In this document: in pieces, positions 1 through 6,200 of the stretch
Position numbering within the stretch: position 1 is the first letter of the stretch
Layout: each line of letters starts with the position of its first letter
Virus record (IMG/VR): IMGVR_UViG_3300042924_004102
Span: 1-35,279 of that record
Origin: a virus
DNA: 35,279 nt
Reading direction: 5' to 3' (one strand)
Translations under genes and position numbers: made by a program
Notes under the pieces: generated by a model
Seen by the model: the letters and a program-made list of their open reading frames with translations, nothing else
Database searches by the model: none
What the model was told of the DNA's origin: nothing

Positions 1-2
1 GA

Positions 3-725
3 GAGATGTTCCTCGTCGCTGCCAGACCTTCGATCGGCAAGACCGCACTAGCCACCTCGATGGTCTGCTCGATCTGCATTGGAGCGAAGGTTCCGACGCT
101 CTTCGTGACCTGCGAGATGTCCGAGGCGTCCATAGCGCGCCGCATTATGGCCTCTGTGGCATCGGTCTCGATGGGGACGCTCAAGCGTGGCAACCTCAAC
201 CCGAACGAGTACCAGCGGGTCTTCTCGGCCAACAGCAAGATCGGAGCTGCTCCGCTCTACTACTGCAATGCTGTGTCAGGAATGACATCGGCTCAGGTTG
301 GGGCTGAGATCCGAAGGGCTGTGAGGAAGCATGGGGTCAAGGTGGTCTTCGTCGACTACCTGCAGAAGGTGCTGCCAACCAAGCGTCACGAGAAGCGGAC
401 CTACGAGGTGGCTGAGGTGTCCTCCAAGCTCAAGGCGATCGCGGACTCGTGCGGGGTATCGGTGGTGGCATTGGCCCAGCTGAATCGTGAGAGCGAGAAG
501 GAGAAGGGCAGGACGCCCAGACTCTCCGATCTTGCGGACTCTGGACAGATCGAGCGTGATGCCGATACGGTCTGTCTTCTGACACGAAACAGAGAAGAAT
601 CTCGTGGCGAGGCTCAGCTCCTCGTCGCCAAGCAAAGAGACGGCGAATGCGGTTCGGTTGGCCTCTGGTATGAGGGACCGTTCTGCCGCTTCGACGACAA
701 TCCAGAACTCAAGGAAGTACCATGA
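3..725 (+). CDS. Replicative DNA helicase, DnaB-type C-terminal domain (5' partial)
   Basis: RecA-fold ATPase domain of a DnaB/gp4-like replicative helicase, expected to unwind DNA at the phage fork as a hexamer. Counting from the ATG at 6, the Walker A motif ARPSIGKT is at residues 7-14, the catalytic Glu lies in FVTCEMS (about 37), Walker B VFVDYLQ is at 114-120, the ALAQLNR motif at 155-161, the IERDAD motif at 182-187, and an AKQRDG arginine-finger-like segment at 208-213. The frame stays open to the window edge, and this ATG sits just before Walker A where the family has 'G-x-x-x-x-x-AARPSxGKT', so the true start and N-terminal domain lie outside. The stop overlaps the next start (ATGA). 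Seen: the motifs. Known: the family role. Confidence 0.9.
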   Translation, partial: EMFLVAARPSIGKTALATSMVCSICIGAKVPTLFVTCEMSEASIARRIMASVASVSMGTLKRGNLNPNEYQRVFSANSKIGAAPLYYCNAVSGMTSAQVGAEIRRAVRKHGVKVVFVDYLQKVLPTKRHEKRTYEVAEVSSKLKAIADSCGVSVVALAQLNRESEKEKGRTPRLSDLADSGQIERDADTVCLLTRNREESRGEAQLLVAKQRDGECGSVGLWYEGPFCRFDDNPELKEVP

Positions 726-1471
726 AGAGACTGCAGCACTATCAGCGTCGGGTGTTCGAGTGGCAGCGTGATGTTGCCGGACAGCCTGTAACCACAATCG
801 CCAACCAACGCGATCCGGCCTTCTACGACAAGCAGATGAGCTACGTGAACAGCGAGTGGTTCGACGAGTACCTGCCCCACTCCATCGACTACTCGAAGGC
901 TCTGGCAGAGAACACGCAGTCGCTGCTGCTCAGGACTCCAGCCTCTGCGGAGTCGCTCATCGAATCCGCCAAGCGCATCGAGAACCTGCGCATCGATCTG
1001 GCAGATGATGTCGGCGATGTGGCATTCACGCTCCTTGGGCTACTGAACGCCAGCGGACTGACCATCGGAACCACTCTGGGTGTGCTCCCATCATTCAGCA
1101 GCTTTGCCTCAGCCGAGACCGCTGTGAACATCGACCTGTTCGAGCTGGCGAAAGGGCCGTCCTACGACACAGTCCGGCGCGTGGAGGGCGCGCTGCTGAG
1201 CTTGGTGAAGATCTCCGACTCCATTGGGTTCTCCTTCTATGAGGCGCTCGATGCGGTGTGCGACTCTAATGATACCAAGCTGTGGACCGACGAGGAGGTA
1301 TCTGGAAGCATTGAGAAGGCATCCCAGAACAACTGGATGATCACGCGCCTGAAGGGTCGCACCGATCGCTGCTTCAGGGTCAACGCGCAGAACATGAAGC
1401 TCATCAAGAGCCCGTCCTTCACACCTCCGGACCTCAAGCGCGCAGTTTTCGGCTATAGTGTGTTGACGTAA
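722..1471 (+). CDS. MazG-like NTP pyrophosphohydrolase (all-alpha NTP-PPase fold)
   Basis: Probably hydrolyses a (d)NTP to NMP and pyrophosphate, as in phage nucleotide-pool control. Three family signatures appear in order: an acidic helix EWFDE (about 45-49, the ExxE-type metal site), DDVGD (about 95-99) inside a hydrophobic helix, and a late 'SNDTKLW' (about 182-188) that matches the 'xxSNxSKLWxD' segment of phage MazG-like enzymes. The order and the third motif are the strongest evidence. At 249 residues it is longer than minimal MazG domains, and the last 60 residues are unassigned. It is coupled to the helicase by a 4-nt ATGA overlap, which fits a replication operon. Substrate is unknown. 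Confidence 0.6.
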   Translation: MKRLQHYQRRVFEWQRDVAGQPVTTIANQRDPAFYDKQMSYVNSEWFDEYLPHSIDYSKALAENTQSLLLRTPASAESLIESAKRIENLRIDLADDVGDVAFTLLGLLNASGLTIGTTLGVLPSFSSFASAETAVNIDLFELAKGPSYDTVRRVEGALLSLVKISDSIGFSFYEALDAVCDSNDTKLWTDEEVSGSIEKASQNNWMITRLKGRTDRCFRVNAQNMKLIKSPSFTPPDLKRAVFGYSVLT

Positions 1472-1492
1472 TCGCAAAGGTGTTTTACACCC
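1463..1492 (+). promoter_or_regulatory. Palindrome promoter/operator P1 (TTGACG + AGGTGTTTTACACCC)
   Basis: TTGACG at 1463-1468 is followed after 9 nt by the palindrome AGGTGTTTTACACCC (1478-1492). The palindrome ends 9 nt before the ATG at 1502. Its AT-rich centre (TTTTAC, 1483-1488) could serve as a -10 element, which would give a leader of only a few bases. It is one of nine window copies of GGTGT-N3-ACACC, counting one with a mismatch. Confidence 0.6.
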
Positions 1493-1501
1493 ATTCCACA
1501 C

Positions 1502-1708
1502 ATGAGCGAAATAGTTTCAAAGGAAGAACTGAATCAAGCACTTCATGGGGACAAGCCGGTCGAGTCCTGTCCCGTTCATGGGGACGAACCGCCTGCGATC
1601 AACGTTGGTGGACTTCTGATGGCAAAGCATGACCTTGATGGGCGCTGGTGCATCTGCTGCCTGTTGGAGTTCGCAAAGAAGAACGGATGCCATCGCCTCA
1701 TCAAATGA
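1502..1708 (+). CDS. Small Cys-rich protein, possible zinc ribbon
   Basis: 68 residues, family not identified by name. A CPVHGD motif (about 23-28) and a WCICCLLEF motif (about 49-57) are placed like the two halves of a phage zinc ribbon of the 'CPxC ... CxxCLLEF' type, so metal binding is likely but function is not known. It starts 9 nt after the P1 palindrome with no Shine-Dalgarno sequence. The stop overlaps the next gene's start (ATGA at 1705-1708). Confidence 0.65.
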   Translation: MSEIVSKEELNQALHGDKPVESCPVHGDEPPAINVGGLLMAKHDLDGRWCICCLLEFAKKNGCHRLIK

Positions 1709-1875
1709 AGAAGTACAAGAACCGCCTCTCTCCTGAGACCATCGTCGACTACATCTGCGAAGCGGAGTATCGCGTCGGAGAGATAAAGGAGAAGGTCGTC
1801 ATCTACCAACGCAATGGGAAGCACTACGTCCGCAGGAAGACCGAGTTCTTCTCAAGGTTTGATCCGGCAGACTGA
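1705..1875 (+). CDS. Hypothetical small basic protein (56 aa)
   Basis: Not recognised. I chose the ATG at 1705 because it overlaps the upstream stop as ATGA; an in-frame ATG at 1648 would run through the previous gene. The middle alternates charged and hydrophobic residues (VIYQRNGKHYVRRKTEFF), suggesting a small beta-rich fold. Confidence 0.6.
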   Translation: MKKYKNRLSPETIVDYICEAEYRVGEIKEKVVIYQRNGKHYVRRKTEFFSRFDPAD

Positions 1876-1896
1876 AGACTTTTCGGCACATGAACG

Positions 1897-1928
1897 TTGA
1901 TCAACAAGGCTAGGTGTATAACACCTAG
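1897..1928 (+). promoter_or_regulatory. Palindrome promoter/operator P2, the longest palindrome
   Basis: TTGATC at 1897-1902, a 9-nt gap, then AGGTGTATAACACCT (1912-1926). The palindrome extends one dinucleotide each side to CTAGGTGTATAACACCTAG (1910-1928), with 8-bp arms around ATA. It lies 3-5 nt before the ATG of the RHH gene. The centre TATAAC (1917-1922) resembles a -10 box; a start 7-10 nt downstream would give a leaderless or nearly leaderless mRNA. Confidence 0.65.
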
Positions 1929-1931
1929 GGA

Positions 1932-2174
1932 ATGTCAAACGCCAGGGCTGAAGGAAGGACATTGCTAGCGCTATGGGTATCACAAAAGCAGATGCGCCAG
2001 ATCGACAACCAAGCTTCATCACAGGGCCTGAACCGAAGCCAGTGGGCAAGACTGATGCTCCTCGGCGAAGAGCCTCAAAGCAGCTTGCCTACATCACGAT
2101 CGGCCAAGACCAAGTCAGGGTATGGTTCAAGGACGGGACGATCCACTTCCGGCCGAAGCACAGGCGGAAGGTAG
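1932..2174 (+). CDS. Ribbon-helix-helix DNA-binding protein (candidate regulator)
   Basis: The first 45 residues fit the MetJ/Arc-type RHH pattern: a strand (TLLALWVS, about 10-17), helix A (QKQMRQIDNQASSQG) and helix B opening with LNRSQWARLMLL. Such proteins bind palindromes as dimers and usually repress their own promoters. This gene follows the longest copy of the window's palindrome by 3 nt, so autoregulation is a reasonable inference. The tail after about residue 50 is low-complexity Ser/Arg/Gly, and from about 2085 the better coding signal is in another frame (see the 1973-2248 entry), so the native C-terminus is uncertain. There is no Shine-Dalgarno sequence. Confidence 0.65.
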   Translation: MSNARAEGRTLLALWVSQKQMRQIDNQASSQGLNRSQWARLMLLGEEPQSSLPTSRSAKTKSGYGSRTGRSTSGRSTGGR

Positions 2175-2248
2175 AGAAGCTCAGCCTTGCGGCGGCATAC
2201 GACGTAGCCTGCGGACAACTGCAATTCTTCTATGGGAAAGATAATTGA
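1973..2248 (+). CDS. Overlapping ORF with credible C-terminal half; possible -1 frameshift extension of the RHH gene
   Basis: The N-terminal part of this frame (1973-2080) reads like a shadow of the RHH gene, but from about 2085 it gives a convincing small domain: a strand pair (ITIGQDQVRVWFKDGTIHF) then a helix (SLAAAYDVACGQ). No ATG exists in this frame between 1973 and the domain; a GTG at 2042 is the only other common start and has no ribosome site. The shift from the RHH frame to this one is -1. Either the two are fused by programmed frameshifting or an indel, or the domain is a separate gene with a poor start. The stop overlaps the next gene's start at 2232. Confidence 0.45.
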   Translation: MGITKADAPDRQPSFITGPEPKPVGKTDAPRRRASKQLAYITIGQDQVRVWFKDGTIHFRPKHRRKVEKLSLAAAYDVACGQLQFFYGKDN

Positions 2249-2480
2249 ATCGATGACAAGGGTCTCGCTTAGCGGCGGGAGAGTGGTGCGTGTCTGGCGT
2301 GAAGAGACAAAGCTCAAGTCGGTGTACGAGAACAACGACGTGACTCTGGCCATCATCTCGAACAGCCAGCTGCCTCAGGACAAGCTCGCCGAGCACGTCT
2401 GCAAGCTGGATCGCGTCAACGCGGTCGAGGTGGTCGACTACAAAGGAGACGGCGTCGTCTACTACCCGAGCTGGCCATGA
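2232..2480 (+). CDS. Hypothetical protein (82 aa)
   Basis: Not recognised. The sequence alternates beta-strand-like segments (RVSLSGGRVVRVWRE, DVTLAIISNSQ, AVEVVDYKGDGVVYY) with a short helix, giving a small alpha/beta protein. The ATG at 2232 overlaps the upstream frame; a second in-frame ATG at 2253 is equally possible. The end overlaps the next start by ATGA. Confidence 0.6.
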   Translation: MGKIIESMTRVSLSGGRVVRVWREETKLKSVYENNDVTLAIISNSQLPQDKLAEHVCKLDRVNAVEVVDYKGDGVVYYPSWP

Positions 2481-2707
2481 GCGAACCGCTGCAGTGGGAG
2501 GACGTGTTGACCAAGACGGACGATCCAAAGTCTCCGATGTTCACGACCATCCTGTCTGCGATCATTCTCGAGAATGGCGGATCGATGTCTGTCTCGGTGA
2601 TGAGCCTCAGGGATCTCGTGAAGGGATCTGCAAACATGAGGCTGATCGCTGAGGTGGACTCAGGTCAGCTGGTCGTCTCGCTGGTCCAAGACCCTGCTCT
2701 CAACTGA
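2477..2707 (+). CDS. Hypothetical protein (76 aa)
   Basis: Not recognised. It is acidic to neutral, with a Met/Ser/Val-rich centre (GGSMSVSVMSLRDLV) and a C-terminal strand pair. It starts by ATGA overlap with the upstream gene and ends by TGATG overlap with the nuclease gene, so it is clearly part of the same coupled operon. Confidence 0.6.
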   Translation: MSEPLQWEDVLTKTDDPKSPMFTTILSAIILENGGSMSVSVMSLRDLVKGSANMRLIAEVDSGQLVVSLVQDPALN

Positions 2708-3249
2708 TGCAGATGGGAGCCACAACGCAGAGCGGAAAGGCCTTCATCAAGCATGGCTGGGAAGCTTGCGCTGCGGTCGAGAGGCATGCGATCGATGGAA
2801 AGATCTTCGTCAGGATCTTCGGATTCCCAGACGACCAACCCAGTCGCGTCGATGCTGTGATGATCGACAAGGCCACCAAGGAGATCTTCGGAACTCTCGA
2901 GATCAAGTCGCGCAACATGACCGAGGATGCGTTCTGCGTGAAGTATGACATGGAAGCGATGGTGAGCTTCGACAAGCTGCAGAGCTCGTACGCGAACGTC
3001 ATCAAGCTGATGGTGCCGCACTGGATGTTGATCTACTGCGTCCCAAGCGGGGTGGCCTTCCTGAAGAAGGTGTTCGACGCTGGGAACAAGAGCGACTTCC
3101 GACCCATCGTCGTCTCCAACTTCAAGACCAGAGGCGAGATGGCCCTGATCAACCACACCAGCTCCACCTTCAGGAAGGAGTCCAGATCCTACGTCGACAT
3201 GAAGGGCGCGGAACGGATCGTCGTAAAAACAGTTGAAGTTCAGTTTTGA
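2707..3249 (+). CDS. PD-(D/E)XK-type nuclease
   Basis: 180 residues. The nuclease signature is Asp49 in SRVDAV followed by LEIKSR, with Glu65 and Lys67 as the ExK pair, on adjacent predicted strands; a helix with conserved-looking polar residues follows (about 73-95). PD-(D/E)XK enzymes of this size in phages act in recombination, junction resolution or host DNA breakdown; I cannot choose among these. It follows helicase and MazG-like genes, consistent with DNA metabolism. The start uses TGATG coupling. The stop is only about 10 nt before the next palindrome promoter. Confidence 0.6.
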   Translation: MQMGATTQSGKAFIKHGWEACAAVERHAIDGKIFVRIFGFPDDQPSRVDAVMIDKATKEIFGTLEIKSRNMTEDAFCVKYDMEAMVSFDKLQSSYANVIKLMVPHWMLIYCVPSGVAFLKKVFDAGNKSDFRPIVVSNFKTRGEMALINHTSSTFRKESRSYVDMKGAERIVVKTVEVQF

Positions 3250-3274
3250 CTTTGTCGCTGGGTGTAATACACCT
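3246..3274 (+). promoter_or_regulatory. Palindrome promoter/operator P3 (TTGACT + GGGTGTAATACACCT)
   Basis: TTGACT at 3246-3251 overlaps the stop of the nuclease gene; after 8 nt comes the palindrome at 3260-3274 with centre TAATAC. It ends 10 nt before the ATG at 3285. Confidence 0.6.
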
Positions 3275-3284
3275 CTACACGAAC

Positions 3285-3611
3285 ATGCTTCCTACAATAC
3301 TCAAAGGCATCATCAAGGACATCAAGGACGGCCTCACCATCAGCCAGATCGTGCGCGCCAGACGCTGCACTGCGAAGGAGATCATCGAGGTCGCAGACAA
3401 GCATCTTGGCATCAAGCTCAAGTCTCCCTATGAGGGACGCAAGAAGGGCGGCTGGCCTGTGAAGATCTCCGACAAGCAGATCCTCTCGATGAAGAAGGAC
3501 AAGGCCGCTGGCATGAGCTACGTCGAGATCTCCGAGAAGTACAAGTGCAGCCGGTCCCACGCGAACATGATCATCACTGGTCGTCGCCGAAAGGATGTGC
3601 CCAATGCTTGA
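3285..3611 (+). CDS. Helix-turn-helix DNA-binding protein
   Basis: 108 residues. The C-terminal half has a clear phage-type HTH: KISDKQILSMKKDKAAGMSY, then VEISEKYKCSRSHANMIITG, then a basic GRRRKD tail (about 61-105). The N-terminal half also has a possible HTH (LTISQIVRARRCTAKEIIEV), so this may be a double-HTH protein. I chose the ATG at 3285 because it lies 10 nt past the P3 palindrome; an in-frame start at 3246 would lie inside the -35 box. Likely a regulator; target unknown. Confidence 0.7.
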   Translation: MLPTILKGIIKDIKDGLTISQIVRARRCTAKEIIEVADKHLGIKLKSPYEGRKKGGWPVKISDKQILSMKKDKAAGMSYVEISEKYKCSRSHANMIITGRRRKDVPNA

Positions 3612-3861
3612 GTCTGACTACAGGGACATCGTGACGAAGGCGGTCGACTCTCTTGGAGAGCACTTCGACACCATCCACATCTTCGCCACCGTCCACGATC
3701 CAAGCTCCGATGGTGGAACGGTCAACGTGAGCGCTGGGGTCGGAAACTGGCTCACGCGATACGGACAGGTGAAGGACTTCGTGATCAGGACAGAGCAGCA
3801 CGCCAAGTGCGACGTGATGATCGAACGCAGCGGAGAGGAAGACGATGAAGATGGAGACTGA
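3604..3861 (+). CDS. Hypothetical protein (85 aa), acidic tail
   Basis: Not recognised. It has a mixed alpha/beta core and ends in a strongly acidic tail (RSGEEDDEDGD). The ATG at 3604 has an AAAGG at 3590-3594 at good spacing and overlaps the upstream stop; a second ATG at 3595 has no room for a ribosome site. The end overlaps the next gene. Confidence 0.6.
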   Translation: MLESDYRDIVTKAVDSLGEHFDTIHIFATVHDPSSDGGTVNVSAGVGNWLTRYGQVKDFVIRTEQHAKCDVMIERSGEEDDEDGD

Positions 3862-4264
3862 CACTGGAGAGGGCGGGCAATTCCGCTTCAAGATCAATGG
3901 GCGCACCGTAATGGAGCTCACCGAAGAGGGCATCTTCTACAAGGGTGAGCAGGTTGCGGACGAGCATCTGTCCAAGGCGTTCAAGGAGCTCGTCGCGGAA
4001 CTGGAGCAGGTGAAGACTGCGGACGACGTGCTGTTCCGACTGAAGGGCGGTGACGCCAAGGTGCGGCATCTGGAGCGCGTGGTCAGGGATCTCGAGGTGC
4101 AGAACAGCAGGCAGGCGCTTGAGCTGGCAGCAAAGAACATTGAGATCAAGGAGCTGAAGTTCACCAGCAATCCATCTGTTACGGTGAGCTCTACTTCTGG
4201 AACCACTGCGTGGCATCAACCGATCGACGCGCTCAGGAACATCGCATACGGGAGCACCACGTGA
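3845..4264 (+). CDS. Hypothetical coiled-coil protein (139 aa)
   Basis: Not recognised. The N-terminus (QFRFKINGRTVMELTEEGIF) resembles the short beta segment seen in some phage structural or scaffold-like small proteins. From about residue 40 to 105 the sequence is a long heptad helix (LVAELEQVKTADDV..., VRHLERVVRDLEVQNSRQ), then a Ser/Thr-rich tail. It probably oligomerises. Met1 and Met3 are both possible starts. Confidence 0.6.
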   Translation: MKMETDTGEGGQFRFKINGRTVMELTEEGIFYKGEQVADEHLSKAFKELVAELEQVKTADDVLFRLKGGDAKVRHLERVVRDLEVQNSRQALELAAKNIEIKELKFTSNPSVTVSSTSGTTAWHQPIDALRNIAYGSTT

Positions 4265-4446
4265 AATCGAATGTGATCAGAACTGCTGGAGACCGCAGGT
4301 CGGATGGCTTCTACTTCGTCAACTACGAGAAGACCAAGTACGGCATTCGCGAGAAGTGGGCATCTCCAGAACGGTGGAAGAAGATCAAGGAGTACAACAG
4401 AAAGTACCACTCAGCGCGCAGCCAAATGAGGCGGAGGGTCAAATGA
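4261..4446 (+). CDS. Hypothetical basic protein (61 aa), GTG start
   Basis: Not recognised. The GTG at 4261 overlaps the previous stop (GTGA); longer in-frame ATG starts would overlap the coiled-coil gene by 50 nt. The C-terminal third is very basic and aromatic (RWKKIKEYNRKYHSARSQMR), suggesting nucleic-acid binding. The stop overlaps the next start (ATGA). Confidence 0.55.
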   Translation: MKSNVIRTAGDRRSDGFYFVNYEKTKYGIREKWASPERWKKIKEYNRKYHSARSQMRRRVK

Positions 4447-4946
4447 TCACGTGGGTCTGGGGAATGCTATGGTTCACGTTCGTCACGAACCCGAGGAGCG
4501 TCACTCTGGTGGAGGGCGACTCGTATCGGCTTCGTGCGGTTGCCAACCGTCCAAGCGCCTACCAGTGGTACAAGGATGGTCAGGCCATTCCTGGAGCCAC
4601 CAACAGCATGTATTACATCCAATACATGCTCGAGGGAGACGCGGGTGTCTACAAGGCCGCCGCCACCTATGGAGCCAAGACCATCGAGACGCGCTCCGAG
4701 GTGGTCTCGTACAAGCCGCTCATCAGTGTTCGCATCGATGGAAGTCTGGTGACACTGACTCCAGCACGCGCAGGATCGAAGATCTACTACACGACCGACG
4801 AGACTGAGCCCACCACCAACAGCATGTTGTACGTGCATCCATTCAGGGCGCAGAGCGGGTTCGTCCTCAGGGCGTGTGTTGGAAATGTGGAGATGGACTC
4901 GATGTCGGTGCAGCCAAGGAAAGGAGCAGCCAAGTGGACCCGCTGA
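4443..4946 (+). CDS. Ig-like domain plus chitobiase C-terminal-like domain protein
   Basis: 167 residues starting at the ATG that overlaps the previous stop. A short hydrophobic N-terminus (ITWVWGMLWFTFV) could be a weak signal or anchor. Residues about 16-90 match a bacterial I-set immunoglobulin domain: NPRSVTLVEGDS, then YQWYKDGQAIPGATNS with the core Trp, then EGDAGVYK with the 'DxGxY' corner. Residues about 97-160 match the chitobiase/beta-hexosaminidase C-terminal-type domain by YYTTDETEPT, PF, and a final strand. Both folds usually bind carbohydrate or proteins at surfaces. Such a protein amid early regulatory genes is unusual; possible roles are surface decoration or superinfection exclusion (inference). 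Confidence 0.65.
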   Translation: MITWVWGMLWFTFVTNPRSVTLVEGDSYRLRAVANRPSAYQWYKDGQAIPGATNSMYYIQYMLEGDAGVYKAAATYGAKTIETRSEVVSYKPLISVRIDGSLVTLTPARAGSKIYYTTDETEPTTNSMLYVHPFRAQSGFVLRACVGNVEMDSMSVQPRKGAAKWTR

Positions 4947-5161
4947 AGCGCATTGGACTCTCTAGGGAGCAGGTGGCTGCACTTACTGGTGCAAAGCTGG
5001 AACAGCCAGCGAAGCCACAGAAATCTTTGAAGCACATCGTCAAACCCGATGACACAGCGGCTCTGGTGCGTAAACTCCACCAGCATGGGATGACCACTCG
5101 CGAGATCGTGAGGGAGCTGCGCCTGACGACTGAGACGGTGAATCGATTGCTGTCTCAGTGA
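4934..5161 (+). CDS. HTH protein (75 aa), GTG start
   Basis: I chose the GTG at 4934 because a perfect AAGGAG (4921-4926) lies 7 nt upstream; the in-frame ATG at 4874 has no such site and overlaps the Ig gene more. The C-terminal part (LVRKLHQHGMTTREIVRELR followed by LTTETVNRLLS, about 42-74) is a resolvase/Hin-like HTH, usually DNA-binding. The N-terminal half is Lys/Pro/Ala-rich and unassigned. Confidence 0.65.
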   Translation: MDPLKRIGLSREQVAALTGAKLEQPAKPQKSLKHIVKPDDTAALVRKLHQHGMTTREIVRELRLTTETVNRLLSQ

Positions 5162-5175
5162 TGAAACACTTTTAG

Positions 5176-5280
5176 CCCACTGAGTGGTGGGTGACCGTTC
5201 GGTTAGTTCCTTCCCCCTCCTAGGTGGCTTCACATAATTAATGGCTGCGAGAGTGTGAAACCAAGGGCCTGGCCGAACGG
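5176..5280 (+). promoter_or_regulatory. Structured leader between 4934-5161 and 5281 genes
   Basis: This 119-nt gap holds a local hairpin, CCCAC/GTGGG (about 5176-5191), and a long-range perfect 8-bp stem, CCGTTCGG (5195-5202) with CCGAACGG (5273-5280), whose right arm touches the ATG at 5281. Nested inside are TTCACA (5229-5234) and TGTGAA (5254-5259). A C/T-rich tract (5207-5220) could pair with a purine-rich ribosome site. It looks like a folded 5' leader that could occlude the start codon, but no known riboswitch class is recognised. Confidence 0.4.
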
Positions 5281-5526
5281 ATGTTTTGCAACGAACACAA
5301 CTGGAACGAAGAGGGACTATGCCTTCAGTGCGGAATAAACTATCACGTCGACCTGTATCACCAGCTAAAGCGCGCAAGACTCGAACTGGCAAGAGTGCTG
5401 GAGGAAAACGAGTCCCTAAGGCAAAGGCTGGCGGAGTCGGAGATACATATCCGGAGGATCAGAGCGCGTCTGAAGGAGCTGTCATGCGGATGGACGGCTA
5501 CGACGACTGCATCGTGGGATACGTAG
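5281..5526 (+). CDS. Small Cys-motif and coiled-coil protein (81 aa)
   Basis: The N-terminus carries CNEH and CLQC pairs (residues 3-6 and 14-17), a likely zinc-binding knuckle. It is followed by a Leu-rich coiled coil (LYHQLKRARLELARVLEENE, then SLRQRLAESEIHIRRIRARL, about 25-67). The last 12 residues overlap the next gene and look accidental. Not recognised as a named family. The start is immediately after the right arm of the leader stem. Confidence 0.6.
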   Translation: MFCNEHNWNEEGLCLQCGINYHVDLYHQLKRARLELARVLEENESLRQRLAESEIHIRRIRARLKELSCGWTATTTASWDT

Positions 5527-5711
5527 AGCGCTTCGGCATGAATCCGGTCCTCTGCTACGACAAGGAGAAGGTGCTGGCAAAGCTCACCAAGGAGTTCGGG
5601 AATCGCGAAGACGCGATCGAGTGGTACCACTACAACCAGCTGGGGTCCTACGTTGGCGAAGGAACTCCCTGCTTCCTCATAACAGACAAAGACGATGTCA
5701 TCGATCAGTGA
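5484..5711 (+). CDS. Conserved phage protein, 'VGEGTP' type (75 aa)
   Basis: The ATG at 5484 has AAGGAG (5473-5478) five bases upstream, so this start is preferred over the longer frame that begins at 5286. The product contains MNPVLCYDKEKVLAKL and an ending of the form YHYNQLGSYVGEGTPCFL. I recall this layout ('VLCYD-K..., FN-GAYVGEGTP-F') from uncharacterised phage proteins; function unknown. It overlaps the previous gene by 43 nt. Confidence 0.7.
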   Translation: MRMDGYDDCIVGYVERFGMNPVLCYDKEKVLAKLTKEFGNREDAIEWYHYNQLGSYVGEGTPCFLITDKDDVIDQ

Positions 5712-5940
5712 ACTAACCAGACAGGTGGAAGAGGCCGGACTCTACGATCCGATTCAGGTCGGCGACAAGGTCATCAAGTACACAGGGGACTACACGATGA
5801 AGGGCACTGTGCTTGCGGTGTTTAACACCAGCGCAGGCCAGAGACGATTCGTGGTCGAGCACAACGCAGAGGCTTTCGGAGGCAAGGGCTACTTCCTCCA
5901 CATATACGGACCAAACAACATCAAGAGAGACAACGCATGA
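5695..5940 (+). CDS. Small SH3/KOW-like conserved protein (81 aa)
   Basis: Core pattern VGDKVIKYTGDYTMKGTVLA, then VFNTSAGQRRFVVEH, then LHIYGP matches a widespread small phage/bacterial family with an SH3-like barrel and unknown function. It overlaps the previous gene by 17 nt. A perfect copy of the genome's regulatory palindrome core (5817-5829) lies inside this gene. Confidence 0.7.
   Translation: MSSISELTRQVEEAGLYDPIQVGDKVIKYTGDYTMKGTVLAVFNTSAGQRRFVVEHNAEAFGGKGYFLHIYGPNNIKRDNA
5817..5829. other. Intragenic copy of the palindrome core GGTGTTTAACACC
   Basis: Exact GGTGT-TTA-ACACC inside the codons for LAVFNTS of the SH3-like gene. There is no TTGAC box at the usual distance, and the next gene starts 107 nt downstream. 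It could be an internal operator or a chance match. Confidence 0.4.
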
Positions 5941-6200
5941 GCGACACACCCAAGACGGACGCGCTGGTCATCAACATCCTAGGCGTCGAGCTGGCATCCA
6001 AAGACCTCATCAATCTCTGCAGGGAGATGGAGCGTCAGCTGAACGTGAAGCGTTCGACCAAGCTGGGACGCCCGAGGATCCCGCTGGACATCCAGAAGCA
6101 GATTGCGGAGACGCCACACTCGATCAGCTCAGCGCATCTGGCCAAGACGTTCCGCATCGCGAACAGCACCGTATCCCGCTACAGGAAAGTGGTTAAATGA
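5937..6200 (+). CDS. 'SDTPKTDA' protein with C-terminal HTH (87 aa)
   Basis: It begins with the MSDTPKTDA motif shared with the gene at 7039 and, in diverged form, the gene at 7759. The second half, GRPRIPLDIQKQIAETPHSI then SSAHLAKTFRIANSTVSRYR, is a Hin-type HTH with the GRPR minor-groove arm, so specific DNA binding is likely. Coupled by ATGA at both ends. Confidence 0.65.
   Translation: MSDTPKTDALVINILGVELASKDLINLCREMERQLNVKRSTKLGRPRIPLDIQKQIAETPHSISSAHLAKTFRIANSTVSRYRKVVK

Noticed and set aside
5162-5280. tRNA or tmRNA in the intergenic gap
   Set aside because: No cloverleaf, T-loop (GTTCRA) or CCA end was found; the stems do not match tRNA spacing.
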